Assembly: GCA_036303105.1 (NCBI GenBank)
Contig: JAXJBF010000019.1
Coordinates: 1-64,000 of the forward strand
Direction of reading: 5' to 3'
Origin: UMGS1590 sp036303105
GTDB lineage: Bacteria; Bacillota; Peptococcia; Peptococcales; Peptococcaceae
DNA: 64,000 nt
In this document: positions 25,889 through 34,413 of the stretch, one piece after another
Layout of the letters: each line of letters begins with the position of its first letter
Position numbering within the stretch: the first letter of the stretch is position 1
Translations under genes and position numbers: made by a program
The notes under the pieces: model-generated
What the model was told of the DNA's origin: nothing
What the model saw: only the letters and a program-made list of their open reading frames with translations
The model's database searches: none

Positions 25889-25930
25889 CACGAAAAGCCT
25901 GTCTCACGGCAGGCTTTTCGTGTTCTTTTG
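25889..25930 (+). terminator. Terminator after cassette 1 transporter
   Basis: A 13-bp perfect stem (25889-25901 with 25910-25922) with a TTCTTTTG tail. Confidence 0.88.
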
Positions 25931-25999
25931 TTCAACATATGGTAGTATGGAACTAAGCTATCAACAAGTTTTTTGTACAACCGCCAAGGGGGATTGGTT

Positions 26000-26920
26000 A
26001 TGAATCTCAATCAGATCCAATATTTGCTCGCCATCCATAAATACGGCTCTATCACCAAAGCTGCACAGCATCTCTTTGTCTCGGCGCCTTCGGTCAGCAA
26101 CGCCATCAAACATTTGGAAGAAGAGCTCAACTGCACCCTGCTGCTGCGCCACTACACCGGCGTCAGTTTCACCAACGAAGGTCGGGAAGCTGTGGCGCTC
26201 ATGGAAGAAATCAACGACCGACTGCAGAAGCTCTATCACCTGCAACAAAATCAGGATTTTTCGCTCGCCGGTGAAATCACTGTGGGCGTGTCACTCCACG
26301 CCAAGGCTGCACTGCTCTTGCCAACTTATCTGCAGCTAAAAACAAACTATCCAGCCATTTTGATGGAAATGATCGATGCGCGAAGCCAGGATATTGTAAA
26401 ACAAATCATTCAGGGTGATCTCGATCTCGGCATCATCCATTTTACCAACATCGATGAAAAGTCCTTTATTCAGGAGATTGGACGCAGCCATCTGACATTT
26501 TCTAAACTTTTAGAGGGCGATATGCGGTTTGTCGTCAGAGACGGTCATCCGTTGACAAACGAATCACATCTTACCACCAAAGCAGTGCTGCAATATCCGC
26601 TGCTCAACTACGACAAAACCGATTTCACCAAAGCCCACTACAAATTCTTCCAGAGCTATGAACCAAACTGCCAAATTGTCCAGCTGAACGACCGCGACAT
26701 GTACCGTGATCTGCAGCACAACTCCGACGCTGTCATCATCATGCCCTCGTCCAATGAGATTGGCGGTATCAAGCAATTCTCCGGACTCACCTTTCTGCAT
26801 GTGCCTGATTTCTCCTGTCATTACACAATCGGCTGGCTCCACAGCGGCAATCCACTCTCTCGCATTGAAGAGATCGTTGTCAACCTCATCACGCAAGAGG
26901 CCAAACACTGCAGAGAATAA
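26000..26920 (+). CDS. LysR family regulator, cassette 1
   Basis: About 306 residues: winged helix (GSITKAAQHLFVSAPSVSNAIKHLEEEL) and effector domain. It is paralogous to 30872-31798 over its full length (shared NDRDMYRDL/DDRDMYRDL and TIGWLHS/TIGWIHS). ATG 26000 has AGGGGGA upstream; the frame opens at 25973. It has a terminator on each side, so it is a separate unit at the end of the cassette, probably activating the cassette promoter. Confidence 0.9.
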   Translation: MNLNQIQYLLAIHKYGSITKAAQHLFVSAPSVSNAIKHLEEELNCTLLLRHYTGVSFTNEGREAVALMEEINDRLQKLYHLQQNQDFSLAGEITVGVSLHAKAALLLPTYLQLKTNYPAILMEMIDARSQDIVKQIIQGDLDLGIIHFTNIDEKSFIQEIGRSHLTFSKLLEGDMRFVVRDGHPLTNESHLTTKAVLQYPLLNYDKTDFTKAHYKFFQSYEPNCQIVQLNDRDMYRDLQHNSDAVIIMPSSNEIGGIKQFSGLTFLHVPDFSCHYTIGWLHSGNPLSRIEEIVVNLITQEAKHCRE

Positions 26921-26940
26921 GCTGTCAAACCGCATCACCA

Positions 26941-26976
26941 AGCGTGTTTCCACTGGGAAGGAAGCACGCTCTTTTT
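26941..26976 (+). terminator. Terminator after cassette 1 LysR
   Basis: An AGCGTG...TTCC/GGAA...CACGCT hairpin followed by CTTTTT. Confidence 0.8.
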
Positions 26977-27011
26977 ATTTGGTGTTTGTTTTTCTTTAAA
27001 GATCCTATTTG

Positions 27012-27032
27012 GTGTAAGGATAAAACTTACAC
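27012..27032. promoter_or_regulatory. Inverted repeat upstream of cassette 2
   Basis: A GTGTAAG-N7-CTTACAC perfect dyad at the position equivalent to the 22150 dyad of cassette 1, but with a different sequence. A cassette-specific operator is plausible. Confidence 0.45.
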
Positions 27033-27048
27033 GCTCGTTAAAAAGTAA

Positions 27049-27108
27049 ATATTATACATTCCATAAGCAGAGCTTTATAATAAGACTTGTAAAAGATCTT
27101 GCAAGACA
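27049..27108 (+). promoter_or_regulatory. Cassette 2 promoter region
   Basis: TATAAT (27076-27081) with a weak -35, inside a block conserved with cassette 1 (TTCCATAA...GCTTTATAATAAGAC and TCTTGCAAGACAAAAA). Confidence 0.6.
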
Positions 27109-27135
27109 AAAATCAAATGAAAGAGGTGTGGCGTT

Positions 27136-27381
27136 ATGCCTCCTGTGATCGATAGAAATAAATGTATCAAATGCGGCACCTGCGTGGAGAGCTGCTGCAT
27201 GGATGTGTTCAAAAAGACTGAAACGGAACCTCATGACATCCTTGTTCGTTATCCAAATGAATGCTGGCACTGCCGGGCATGTGTCATGGATTGTCCTCAG
27301 GACGCCATCACGATGCGTTATCCACTGTCCCACATGATGTTTGTGATGGATGTGCCAACTGTAGAAGGGGGAGAACACTAA
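27136..27381 (+). CDS. AprB-like 2[4Fe-4S] ferredoxin subunit, cassette 2
   Basis: An 81-residue paralogue of the cassette 1 ferredoxin with both Cys clusters intact (CIKCGTCVESC and CWHCRACVMDC) and the same MFVMDVP C-terminal region. The leader GAAAGAGGTGTGGCGT is almost identical to that of cassette 1. The stop overlaps the next start (TAATG). Role: electron delivery to the adjacent flavoprotein. Confidence 0.9.
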   Translation: MPPVIDRNKCIKCGTCVESCCMDVFKKTETEPHDILVRYPNECWHCRACVMDCPQDAITMRYPLSHMMFVMDVPTVEGGEH

Positions 27382-29057
27382 TGGAACTCAAGATCAGAAA
27401 AGAACCGATCCAGACAGACGTGCTCGTTATCGGCGGCGGCGTTGCTGGTATGCAGGCAGCCATCGCAGCCAGCGAACATGGCGCAAAAGTCACCATCGCT
27501 GAAAAAGCAAACACCCGCCATTCCGGCTGCGGCGCCACTGGCAATGACCATTTCATGTGCTACATTCCGGAAGCGCACGGCGACGATTTCCAAGGTGCCA
27601 TCCGCGAATGTCTGGAAACCCTCGTTGGCCCAAACCAGGACGTCAACATCTTCACAAAGATGCTGAAACGTTCCTTTGAAGTGGTGCAGAAGTGGGAATC
27701 CTACGGCATCAACATGCGTCCTACCGGCAAGTGGAACTTTGAAGGCCACACCATGCCAGGCCGTCCAAACTACCATCTCAAATACGACGGCCACAACCAA
27801 AAGGAATGCCTGACCAAGCATGCACGCGAAGTTGGCACAGAAATCGTCAACCATGTCACCATCACTGAGCTGCTCGTGAAAGACGGCAAGGTGGTCGGCG
27901 CCATCGGCGTATCCACGAAATACGACCAGCCAGAAATCGTGCTCTTCCAGGCCAAGGCTGTCGTTATGACCACTGGTGGTGCTGCGCGCATGTATCCAAA
28001 TCTCAACCCAGCTTTCCCTTGTGATGCTGCGCTCTGCCCATCCAACGGTGCTGGTGCAGCGATTGTCTATCGCGCCGGTGCCAATCTGGTGAACTTGGAT
28101 GTACCTGTTGTGCACGCTGGCCCTACCATGTTCCAGCGCGGCGGCAAAGGCACCTGGATGGGGCTTCTGACCGATATCGACGGCAAGCCAATTGGCCCAT
28201 TCAACATCAAACCAACCCGCGCTCAGGGCGATGTTACCTCCGATGTTTGGCCAAGCGTATTCACCGACAAGATGAAAGACGGCACCGGCCCTGTCTATAT
28301 GAACTGCTCTGTTCTTTCCGACGAAGACCTTGCTTACCAGCGTGTGGCCTTTGTTTCTGAAGGGATTTCCTCCATCAACGAATACCTGGATCAGAAGGGC
28401 ATGGATCTGAAGCATCAGATGGTTGAGTTCAGCACCTACGAAGCCAACTTTGTGGGCCGCGGCGCCGACATCGATGAAAACGGCGCAACCACGCTGCCTG
28501 GCCTCTTTGCCGCCGGCGACATGGTAGGCAGCATCAACGGCTTTGTCACCGGTGCTGCCGTCATCGGCATGATCGCTGGTGAAAGCGCTGCCGCTTACTG
28601 CCAGGACAAAGACCTCGCAGCCATCGACGATCTGCCAGTCATTGCAGAAAAATCGGAGTGGATTGCCAGTGTCATGAATCGTGAAGTGGGCGCAAGCTGG
28701 CTGGAAGTCAACTCCACCCTCAATCAGATTATGGACAAATACCTCAGTGTCAAGAGCCCTCGTTCCGAATCCCTGATGCGCGCCGGCTACAAATACCTGG
28801 GCGATCTCAAGAAATATGCCACCGCAGAATTAACAGCAACCAATGCACACGAACTGATGCGCGCATTGGAAGTCATGGACCTTATTGATCTTGGCATGGC
28901 TGCCATCCTCAGCTGCCAGAACCGCAAGGAAAGCCGCGGCCTCTCCCGCCGTTCGGATTACACCTTCACCAACCCTCTGCTGAATAACAAGTTCCAGACC
29001 ATCCATCTGGAAAACGGCGAACCCGTTCTGGCTTATCGCGATCGCATCAAACGCTGA
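27381..29057 (+). CDS. AprA/fumarate-reductase-like FAD oxidoreductase, cassette 2
   Basis: 558 residues, colinear with the cassette 1 flavoprotein: VLVIGGGVAGMQAA, EKANTRHSG, MTTGGAARMYP and LPGLFAAGDMVG, with a conserved C-terminal NPLLNNKFQTI. Differences cluster in the substrate half (for example VVHAGPTMFQ against YVHAGPTIFQ, and CGATGND against CSTCGTD near residue 50), which would fit a different substrate. The frame is open from 27261, but ATG 27381 with GGGGGAG upstream matches the paralogue. Cytoplasmic, probably a heterodimer with the ferredoxin. Confidence 0.88.
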   Translation: MELKIRKEPIQTDVLVIGGGVAGMQAAIAASEHGAKVTIAEKANTRHSGCGATGNDHFMCYIPEAHGDDFQGAIRECLETLVGPNQDVNIFTKMLKRSFEVVQKWESYGINMRPTGKWNFEGHTMPGRPNYHLKYDGHNQKECLTKHAREVGTEIVNHVTITELLVKDGKVVGAIGVSTKYDQPEIVLFQAKAVVMTTGGAARMYPNLNPAFPCDAALCPSNGAGAAIVYRAGANLVNLDVPVVHAGPTMFQRGGKGTWMGLLTDIDGKPIGPFNIKPTRAQGDVTSDVWPSVFTDKMKDGTGPVYMNCSVLSDEDLAYQRVAFVSEGISSINEYLDQKGMDLKHQMVEFSTYEANFVGRGADIDENGATTLPGLFAAGDMVGSINGFVTGAAVIGMIAGESAAAYCQDKDLAAIDDLPVIAEKSEWIASVMNREVGASWLEVNSTLNQIMDKYLSVKSPRSESLMRAGYKYLGDLKKYATAELTATNAHELMRALEVMDLIDLGMAAILSCQNRKESRGLSRRSDYTFTNPLLNNKFQTIHLENGEPVLAYRDRIKR

Positions 29058-29074
29058 TTGTATGTTCGTCCTTC

Positions 29075-29120
29075 GTGCAGCACGCACGCCAGCATCCAGC
29101 GCGCTGCTGCACACTTTTTT
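29075..29120 (+). terminator. Intra-cassette terminator-like hairpin, cassette 2
   Basis: A GTGCAGCA/TGCTGCAC stem (29075-29082 with 29105-29112) followed by ACTTTTTT. The stem is the same as in cassette 1 with a different loop. Confidence 0.7.
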
Positions 29121-29212
29121 ACCATTGTTCACCAATGAACGTTTAATATTACAGAAATTATTTTATTTATTCTTGCTAAATATTTGCTCATCGAAAAAAC
29201 GAGGTGTTTATT

Positions 29213-30715
29213 ATGAGTGCGGAAACAAAGAAAGTTTCTAAAACAAAACCGATCTATTGGGTCCATGTGGTTATTGGCCTGTTGATCATGATTGGCTTCC
29301 CACAACTGGGGCCATTTGCGCCAATCACCGAAACCGGCATGTGGGTGGCCGGCATCCTGCTTGGGATGGTGTATCTCTGGTCCACGCTCGACAGCATTTG
29401 GCCTAGTATCTTAGGGCTGCTTTTGTTCGCGCTGTATTCCGGCTTCTTGGGAGAAGATGTCACCGGCTATAATGCTGTTAAAAGCGTCTTCTTAAACGCC
29501 ATCGGCGGCGACATCGTCATCACCGTTATTTTAAGTATGGTATTGTTCGGCGCTGTCGAATATGCTGGCTGCACCAAATATCTGGCGCGTTTCTTCCTTT
29601 CCAGAAAGATCATCACAGGCCGTCCTTATGTGTTCTTGTTCATCCTCTTCTTCTGCGCCTACTTCATCGCTGGCTTTACGATTCCTGTTGCCTCGCTGCT
29701 CATTCTCTGGCCGCTGACTTTTGAAGCGCTGAGCACCTTCGGCTACACATCCAAAGATAAGATCTACTGGATCGCCACCTTCGGCATTTACTTTGCTGCA
29801 GCGCTCGGCCAGCCAATGTTCCCATTCAAGGGCGCCGCACTGGTTATCACCGGCGTATTCACCAGCGCATCATCGATCCCTGTAAGCTATGCCGGTTACA
29901 TCATCTACAACCTGAGCTTTTCCATCATTATGATGGTGCTCTTCCTGCTCTTTGTGAAATTCATCCTGCGTCCAGACATTACCAAGATGCGCGATGTCAA
30001 TCCAGAACAATTCACCAAAACACCGCTGCCTCCAATGAACATCCAGCAGAAAGCCACACTCCTGGCTTGCCTGTTCTTCATCATCATGGCGCTGGCCCCA
30101 AGCTTTATGCCAAAAACCTGGGCCCTCACACAGTTGCTCAACGCCTATGGCACAATCGGGATTCTTTCTCTGTGCATCATCGTGCTGATGATTCTGCGTT
30201 TTGAAGGCAGCCCAATGCTGAACTGGCGCGCCATCGCCAAGACCTCTGTCTCCTGGGACATCATCTTCATCGTTGCTGCCGCTGTTTACGTCTGCAACTC
30301 TGTGGCCCAGCCTCAGACCGGTCTGAAAGAATTCATCGTTCAGACCATGACCCCAATCCTCGGCAACAAGCCAAGCTTTGTGTTCGTCGGCATTCTCCTG
30401 CTCGTCGCCGTCATCACAGCAAACTTCGCCAACAACGCTGGCATGGCGAGCATCTTGATTCCAGTTGCCCTGGCATTTGAAGATATGTATCCAAACGTGC
30501 CAATGATCGCCGTCTGCATGAGCATCTGCATGATCGTCTTTGTCACCGGCGCCACCCCTGCCGGCTCCCCATACGCCGCCATGCTGCATGGGCAGAAGGA
30601 CAAAATCACCTTCAAACAAATCGAAACCTGTGCGCTGCCAATGCTGCTCGCTGGCTGGGTGCTCTACACCTTCGTTGGCTATAACTTTGCAAAAATCGTT
30701 TTCGGCCTCTTCTAA
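29213..30715 (+). CDS. DASS/SLC13-type organic anion transporter, cassette 2
   Basis: About 500 residues, a close paralogue of the cassette 1 carrier: ETKKVSKTKP start, GFLGEDVTGYNAVK near residue 85 and NFANNAGMASILIPVA in the second half. ATG 29213 has GAGGTG upstream. About twelve membrane segments are expected. It presumably carries the anion handled by the cassette 2 flavoprotein. Confidence 0.9.
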   Translation: MSAETKKVSKTKPIYWVHVVIGLLIMIGFPQLGPFAPITETGMWVAGILLGMVYLWSTLDSIWPSILGLLLFALYSGFLGEDVTGYNAVKSVFLNAIGGDIVITVILSMVLFGAVEYAGCTKYLARFFLSRKIITGRPYVFLFILFFCAYFIAGFTIPVASLLILWPLTFEALSTFGYTSKDKIYWIATFGIYFAAALGQPMFPFKGAALVITGVFTSASSIPVSYAGYIIYNLSFSIIMMVLFLLFVKFILRPDITKMRDVNPEQFTKTPLPPMNIQQKATLLACLFFIIMALAPSFMPKTWALTQLLNAYGTIGILSLCIIVLMILRFEGSPMLNWRAIAKTSVSWDIIFIVAAAVYVCNSVAQPQTGLKEFIVQTMTPILGNKPSFVFVGILLLVAVITANFANNAGMASILIPVALAFEDMYPNVPMIAVCMSICMIVFVTGATPAGSPYAAMLHGQKDKITFKQIETCALPMLLAGWVLYTFVGYNFAKIVFGLF

Positions 30716-30760
30716 CAAGCGGCCCTTCCTTTCCATCTACATGATGTAGATTTCCCCTTG

Positions 30761-30795
30761 AAAAAAGCCCGTCAACATCGATGGGCTTTTTTCCT
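30761..30795 (+). terminator. Terminator after cassette 2 transporter
   Basis: An AAAAAAGCCC/GGGCTTTTTT hairpin. Confidence 0.88.
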
Positions 30796-30871
30796 GTAAT
30801 GGGTATCATAAACGGCTTTCATGTGTTATGCTGATTTTAACAATAAACACTTTTAAATGAAGGGACGCATC

Positions 30872-31798
30872 ATGAATCTTAATCAAGTGCGCTACCTGCT
30901 GGCGATCCATGAAACCGGGTCCATTCGGCAGGCAGCAGACAATCTTTTTATCTCTGCTCCATCCATCAGCACGGCGATCAAAAATCTGGAAGACGAGCTC
31001 GGCTGCCCGCTGTTAACACGGCACCACAACGGCGTCAGTTTTACCGAAGAAGGTGAGGAAGCCATTCTTTTGATGAAAGAGCTTGAAGACATCATCAACA
31101 AACTTCATCATTTGCGGCAAAACATTTCTCTTGCAGGAGAAGTCAGCATTGGTGTCTCCCTGCATGTGAAAGCCTCCCTGTTTCTGCCTACGTTGCTGCA
31201 CCTTCGTTCAGCCTATCCTGGGATTTCCGTCAAAAGCACCGAAGAAAAAAGCCGCGACATTCTGCGCGACGTCATCCAAGGCCGCTTCAACCTCGGAATG
31301 ATCCACTATACCAGCATCGATGAAGCGTATTTTCTCGACACCATCGCGCACAACCATCTGACATTCTCCAAACTTTTTGAAGGCCAGATGATCTTTGTGG
31401 TTCATGAAGACCATCCCTTGACCAAACGCGCCCGCGTCACCATGGCCGATCTTCTGCAGTATCCCTTCTTAAATTACTATAAAACCGACTTCACAAAGGA
31501 GCACCACAAAGCCTTGCAGCACCACAACCCCGATTATCGGCTGGTGCAAACCGACGACCGCGATATGTACCGCGACCTGCTCCACAATTCCAACGCCGTC
31601 ACCATCATGCCAGAGCTCAACGAACAGCGCTCCCTCAAACAATTCACCGGACTCGCCTTCATTCACGCCGCCGACCTTGACTGCCCCTGCACCATTGGCT
31701 GGATTCACAGCGAAGACCCACTGACACGTGTTGAAGAAGCCTTTATCGATGTCCTGAAAGAAGAAGTAAAGAACGGCGACGCCAGTCAAAACACCTAA
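30872..31798 (+). CDS. LysR family regulator, cassette 2
   Basis: About 308 residues, a full-length paralogue of 26000-26920 (same MNLNQxxYLLAIHxxGSI start, effector domain with HNHLTFSKLFEGQM). ATG 30872 has AAGGGAC upstream. Flanked by terminators. Likely activator of the cassette 2 promoter in response to its substrate. Confidence 0.9.
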   Translation: MNLNQVRYLLAIHETGSIRQAADNLFISAPSISTAIKNLEDELGCPLLTRHHNGVSFTEEGEEAILLMKELEDIINKLHHLRQNISLAGEVSIGVSLHVKASLFLPTLLHLRSAYPGISVKSTEEKSRDILRDVIQGRFNLGMIHYTSIDEAYFLDTIAHNHLTFSKLFEGQMIFVVHEDHPLTKRARVTMADLLQYPFLNYYKTDFTKEHHKALQHHNPDYRLVQTDDRDMYRDLLHNSNAVTIMPELNEQRSLKQFTGLAFIHAADLDCPCTIGWIHSEDPLTRVEEAFIDVLKEEVKNGDASQNT

Positions 31799-31800
31799 CC

Positions 31801-31841
31801 AACAACCGAGCCACTGCATGAAGGCTCGGTTGTTTGCTTTT
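31801..31841 (+). terminator. Terminator after cassette 2 LysR
   Basis: A perfect 12-bp stem (31801-31812 with 31823-31834) followed by TGCTTTT. Confidence 0.85.
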
Positions 31842-31951
31842 CGTGATCATTCTATCTATATAGAAATCCTGCATGGGGTATTCGGCTTTTGAAGCTATGC
31901 GCTCTTGGCAAAACATGCTATAATATTATAAAAACGACAACGGAGGTCTTC

Positions 31952-32758
31952 ATGAATATACAAGCAGTTTTAGCCCATTTGGATGGGCTGTTTGCCGATA
32001 AAAAGTTGGACGAGGTGGCGCCTTTTTTGACATCGCAGCTGGAAGCGGCGCGCGAGGAAGGCGATGCCGGCGCTGTGTTGTCCCTGATGAACGAGCTCGT
32101 GGGCTTTTATCGCAGCACCAGCCAGACAGCGGCATCGCTGTCCATGGCCCAGCAGGCGCTGCAGATGGTCGAAGCGATGAGATTGGAGAATACGCCTGCT
32201 CAGGGCACCACGTTGATCAACGCAGCCACGGCGTACCGTGCCGCCGGCGAGCTGGAAGAGGCCATCGCTTTATACGCGCAGGCGTTGGTGGTTTTTGAAG
32301 CATTGGGCGAAAATGGCTATGCCTTGGCAAGCCTGCTCAACAACATGAGTCAGGTTTACCAGGCGCTGAATCGCCACGCCGATGCGCTGCCATTTTTGGA
32401 ACGCGCCCTGGCGCTGTTGACGACGCTGGACGGTGTGGACGCAGAAATCGCCACCACCCATTCCAATATTGCCATCTCTGATCTGGCACTGGGTGCACGC
32501 AGCCAGGCGAAGGAACATCTCGACGCAGCGCTGCGCATCTTTGAAGCAGGCGGCGGCCCTCGCGACGCCCATTATGGCGCCGCACTATCAGCGGCAGCTT
32601 CGCTGGCCTATGCCGAAGGCGATTATGCGCGTGCGGTGCAGCTTTATGAAAAAGCGTTGCCTGAAATTCGCAGCAGCTTTGGCGAAAACGACGGCTACCA
32701 CATCACACGCCAGAACCTTGCACTGGCGCAGCAAGCATTGAAGGAGGCACAGTCATGA
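31952..32758 (+). CDS. Tetratricopeptide repeat protein
   Basis: About 268 residues built almost wholly of TPR-like helix pairs (repeats such as ATAYRAAGELEEAIALYAQAL, SQVYQALNRHADALPFLERAL, ASLAYAEGDYARAVQLYEKAL). It is soluble with no signal peptide and probably a protein-protein scaffold. ATG 31952 has CGGAGG upstream; the longer frame from 31889 lacks support. It overlaps the DUF4037 gene by ATGA and is first of a three-gene set with DUF4037 and DUF4125 proteins, which suggests a joint function that remains unknown. Confidence 0.85.
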   Translation: MNIQAVLAHLDGLFADKKLDEVAPFLTSQLEAAREEGDAGAVLSLMNELVGFYRSTSQTAASLSMAQQALQMVEAMRLENTPAQGTTLINAATAYRAAGELEEAIALYAQALVVFEALGENGYALASLLNNMSQVYQALNRHADALPFLERALALLTTLDGVDAEIATTHSNIAISDLALGARSQAKEHLDAALRIFEAGGGPRDAHYGAALSAAASLAYAEGDYARAVQLYEKALPEIRSSFGENDGYHITRQNLALAQQALKEAQS

Positions 32759-33738
32759 AAGGATTGGATCTTTGCGAACGGTATTATGAAGCATATGGCC
32801 GGCCAATGCTAGCGGCACAGTTTCCTGAATTGGTGCCGCGCATTGCTGTGGGGCTGGTGGGACAAGGTTCTGAATGTTTGGGCTTTGACGACGCCATCTC
32901 CGCCGACCACGACTATGGCCCAGGTTTTTGTCTCTGGCTGACAGCGGAGGACTACGCGGCCTATGCCCCAGCCTTGCAGGCTGCGTACGACGCCATGCCA
33001 AAGGATTTTCTCGGTGTGGAAGGGCGCATCGCCACTGCCCAAGGCGGCGGCCGTGTCGGCGTGTTGGAAATTCACGCCTTCTACCGCCAGTTCATCGGCA
33101 GTGAACAGCCACCTCAATCGCTGTGGCGCTGGCTGCATCTGCCGGAACACCAGCTGGCCGCCTGCACCAACGGACGCGTGTTCAGCGATCCGCTCGGAGA
33201 ATTCTCAGCGATCCGCCAGGCTTTGGCGACCTACCCAGAAGATGTGCGCATTAAAAAGATCGCCGCACATGTAGCCATTATGGCACAGTCCGGGCAATAC
33301 AACTACGCCCGCTGCATGCGACGCGGTGAAACCGTGGCGGCAGAATTGGCGCTGCGCACCTTTATCGAAGCAGCCATCGCCACTGTGTACCTGCTGAATC
33401 ATCGCTACACGCCTTATTACAAGTGGATGTTCCGCGGCCTGCGCGAACTGCCTGTGTTGGCACAGACGGTGGCCCCACTGATTCAAGCACTTGCGGAAAG
33501 CAGCTGCCAGCGCGATGCCTGGGCTGTGCAGGACGCACCAGACTTTAATCCTTACGTCAACTTGGCCGATCGCAAGGTGGCACTGATCGAAGACATTTGC
33601 ACGCACACCCTGCGCGCCCTGCAAGCGCAGGGGCTGACCGATCTTGACGTGGATTTCCTGGAGCCACACGCCTGGGAAATCATGAAACGCATCAAGGATC
33701 CTGAATTGCGTCGTTGTCATGTGATGGAAGGAGCATAA
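32755..33738 (+). CDS. DUF4037 protein with nucleotidyltransferase-like N-terminus
   Basis: A 327-residue soluble protein. The N-terminal segment GQGSECLGFDDAISADHDYG (about 36-55) resembles the G-S...D-x-D active site of nucleotidyltransferases, and the helical C-terminal part matches the DUF4037 type. It may transfer a nucleotide to a small molecule, RNA or protein; no substrate is known to me. It overlaps the TPR gene start-stop and lies four bases before the DUF4125 gene, so all three are cotranscribed. Confidence 0.82.
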   Translation: MKGLDLCERYYEAYGRPMLAAQFPELVPRIAVGLVGQGSECLGFDDAISADHDYGPGFCLWLTAEDYAAYAPALQAAYDAMPKDFLGVEGRIATAQGGGRVGVLEIHAFYRQFIGSEQPPQSLWRWLHLPEHQLAACTNGRVFSDPLGEFSAIRQALATYPEDVRIKKIAAHVAIMAQSGQYNYARCMRRGETVAAELALRTFIEAAIATVYLLNHRYTPYYKWMFRGLRELPVLAQTVAPLIQALAESSCQRDAWAVQDAPDFNPYVNLADRKVALIEDICTHTLRALQAQGLTDLDVDFLEPHAWEIMKRIKDPELRRCHVMEGA

Positions 33739-33742
33739 TACC

Positions 33743-34360
33743 ATGACGTTAACAGAGAAGAAACAACAACTGATCGATCTGGAATGGCAATTTTTCCAAG
33801 GGGTGCACAACGAAGGCGGCCGCGCCGACTGCCAAAACAACCTGCCAACGTTCCGCCTCATGCGCGGCAGCCAGTTTGCCCCATGGCCAGAAGCCCTCGT
33901 CGACAGCTACCTAGAGGACTTGCAGGAAGCCGCTCGCCAAGGGCGCAACCTTCTGACCGAAAAATACGCCTGGATGATGGCGCGCACCGCACCGGACGCC
34001 TTCGCCCGCCTGCAGGATCAACTGCCGTCCCTGGCGCCAGAAGCCTTGACGCTGATCGCCGAAATCATTCCTTATCACCTGCAATGGATGGCCGACTATC
34101 ATCAGCGCTATCCACATCTTGCCGCCACCAACCGTGCCGCAACGTCTGCAGAGGATACCGCCACCGATACCTCGTTTGAAACCTATCTCGAAGGCGAACT
34201 GAAGACCTATTCCCTCAACACCCTGCGCCTGTACCTCGCCTTTGTGCGTCAGCTGGCCGCAGAGGGACAAAACCTCGCCCTGCTCACCATGGACGCCACC
34301 GTCAAAGGCTACGGCTACCCTTCCCTGGATGCCGCCGAAGCCGCCTTGGCATCCGCCTAA
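33743..34360 (+). CDS. DUF4125 family protein
   Basis: A 205-residue soluble helical protein whose N-terminus (LEWQFFQGVHNEGGRADCQNN, then FRLMRGSQFAPW) matches what I know as the DUF4125 family. It has two acidic and aromatic-rich halves, with no recognised catalytic motif. Third gene of the TPR/DUF4037/DUF4125 operon; GGAAGGAG precedes the ATG. A strong bidirectional terminator follows. Confidence 0.78.
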   Translation: MTLTEKKQQLIDLEWQFFQGVHNEGGRADCQNNLPTFRLMRGSQFAPWPEALVDSYLEDLQEAARQGRNLLTEKYAWMMARTAPDAFARLQDQLPSLAPEALTLIAEIIPYHLQWMADYHQRYPHLAATNRAATSAEDTATDTSFETYLEGELKTYSLNTLRLYLAFVRQLAAEGQNLALLTMDATVKGYGYPSLDAAEAALASA

Positions 34361-34365
34361 ACATA

Positions 34366-34402
34366 AAAAAACCGTCGGACGTTCGTCATCCGACGGTTTT
34401 TT
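34366..34402. terminator. Bidirectional terminator
   Basis: An AAAAAACCGTCGGA/TCCGACGGTTTTTT hairpin between the convergent DUF4125 and hemB genes. Confidence 0.9.
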
Positions 34403-34413
34403 ACTATTTACGC

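Noticed and set aside
27261..27380. N-terminal extension of the cassette 2 flavoprotein
   Set aside because: It would run through the ferredoxin gene in another frame; the paralogue and ribosome site support the start at 27381.
22282..29057. True dissimilatory adenylylsulfate reductase
   Set aside because: The ferredoxin subunit lacks the long AprB C-terminal extension, the flavoprotein is shorter, and no Sat, Qmo or Dsr gene is nearby. Only family-level resemblance is claimed.
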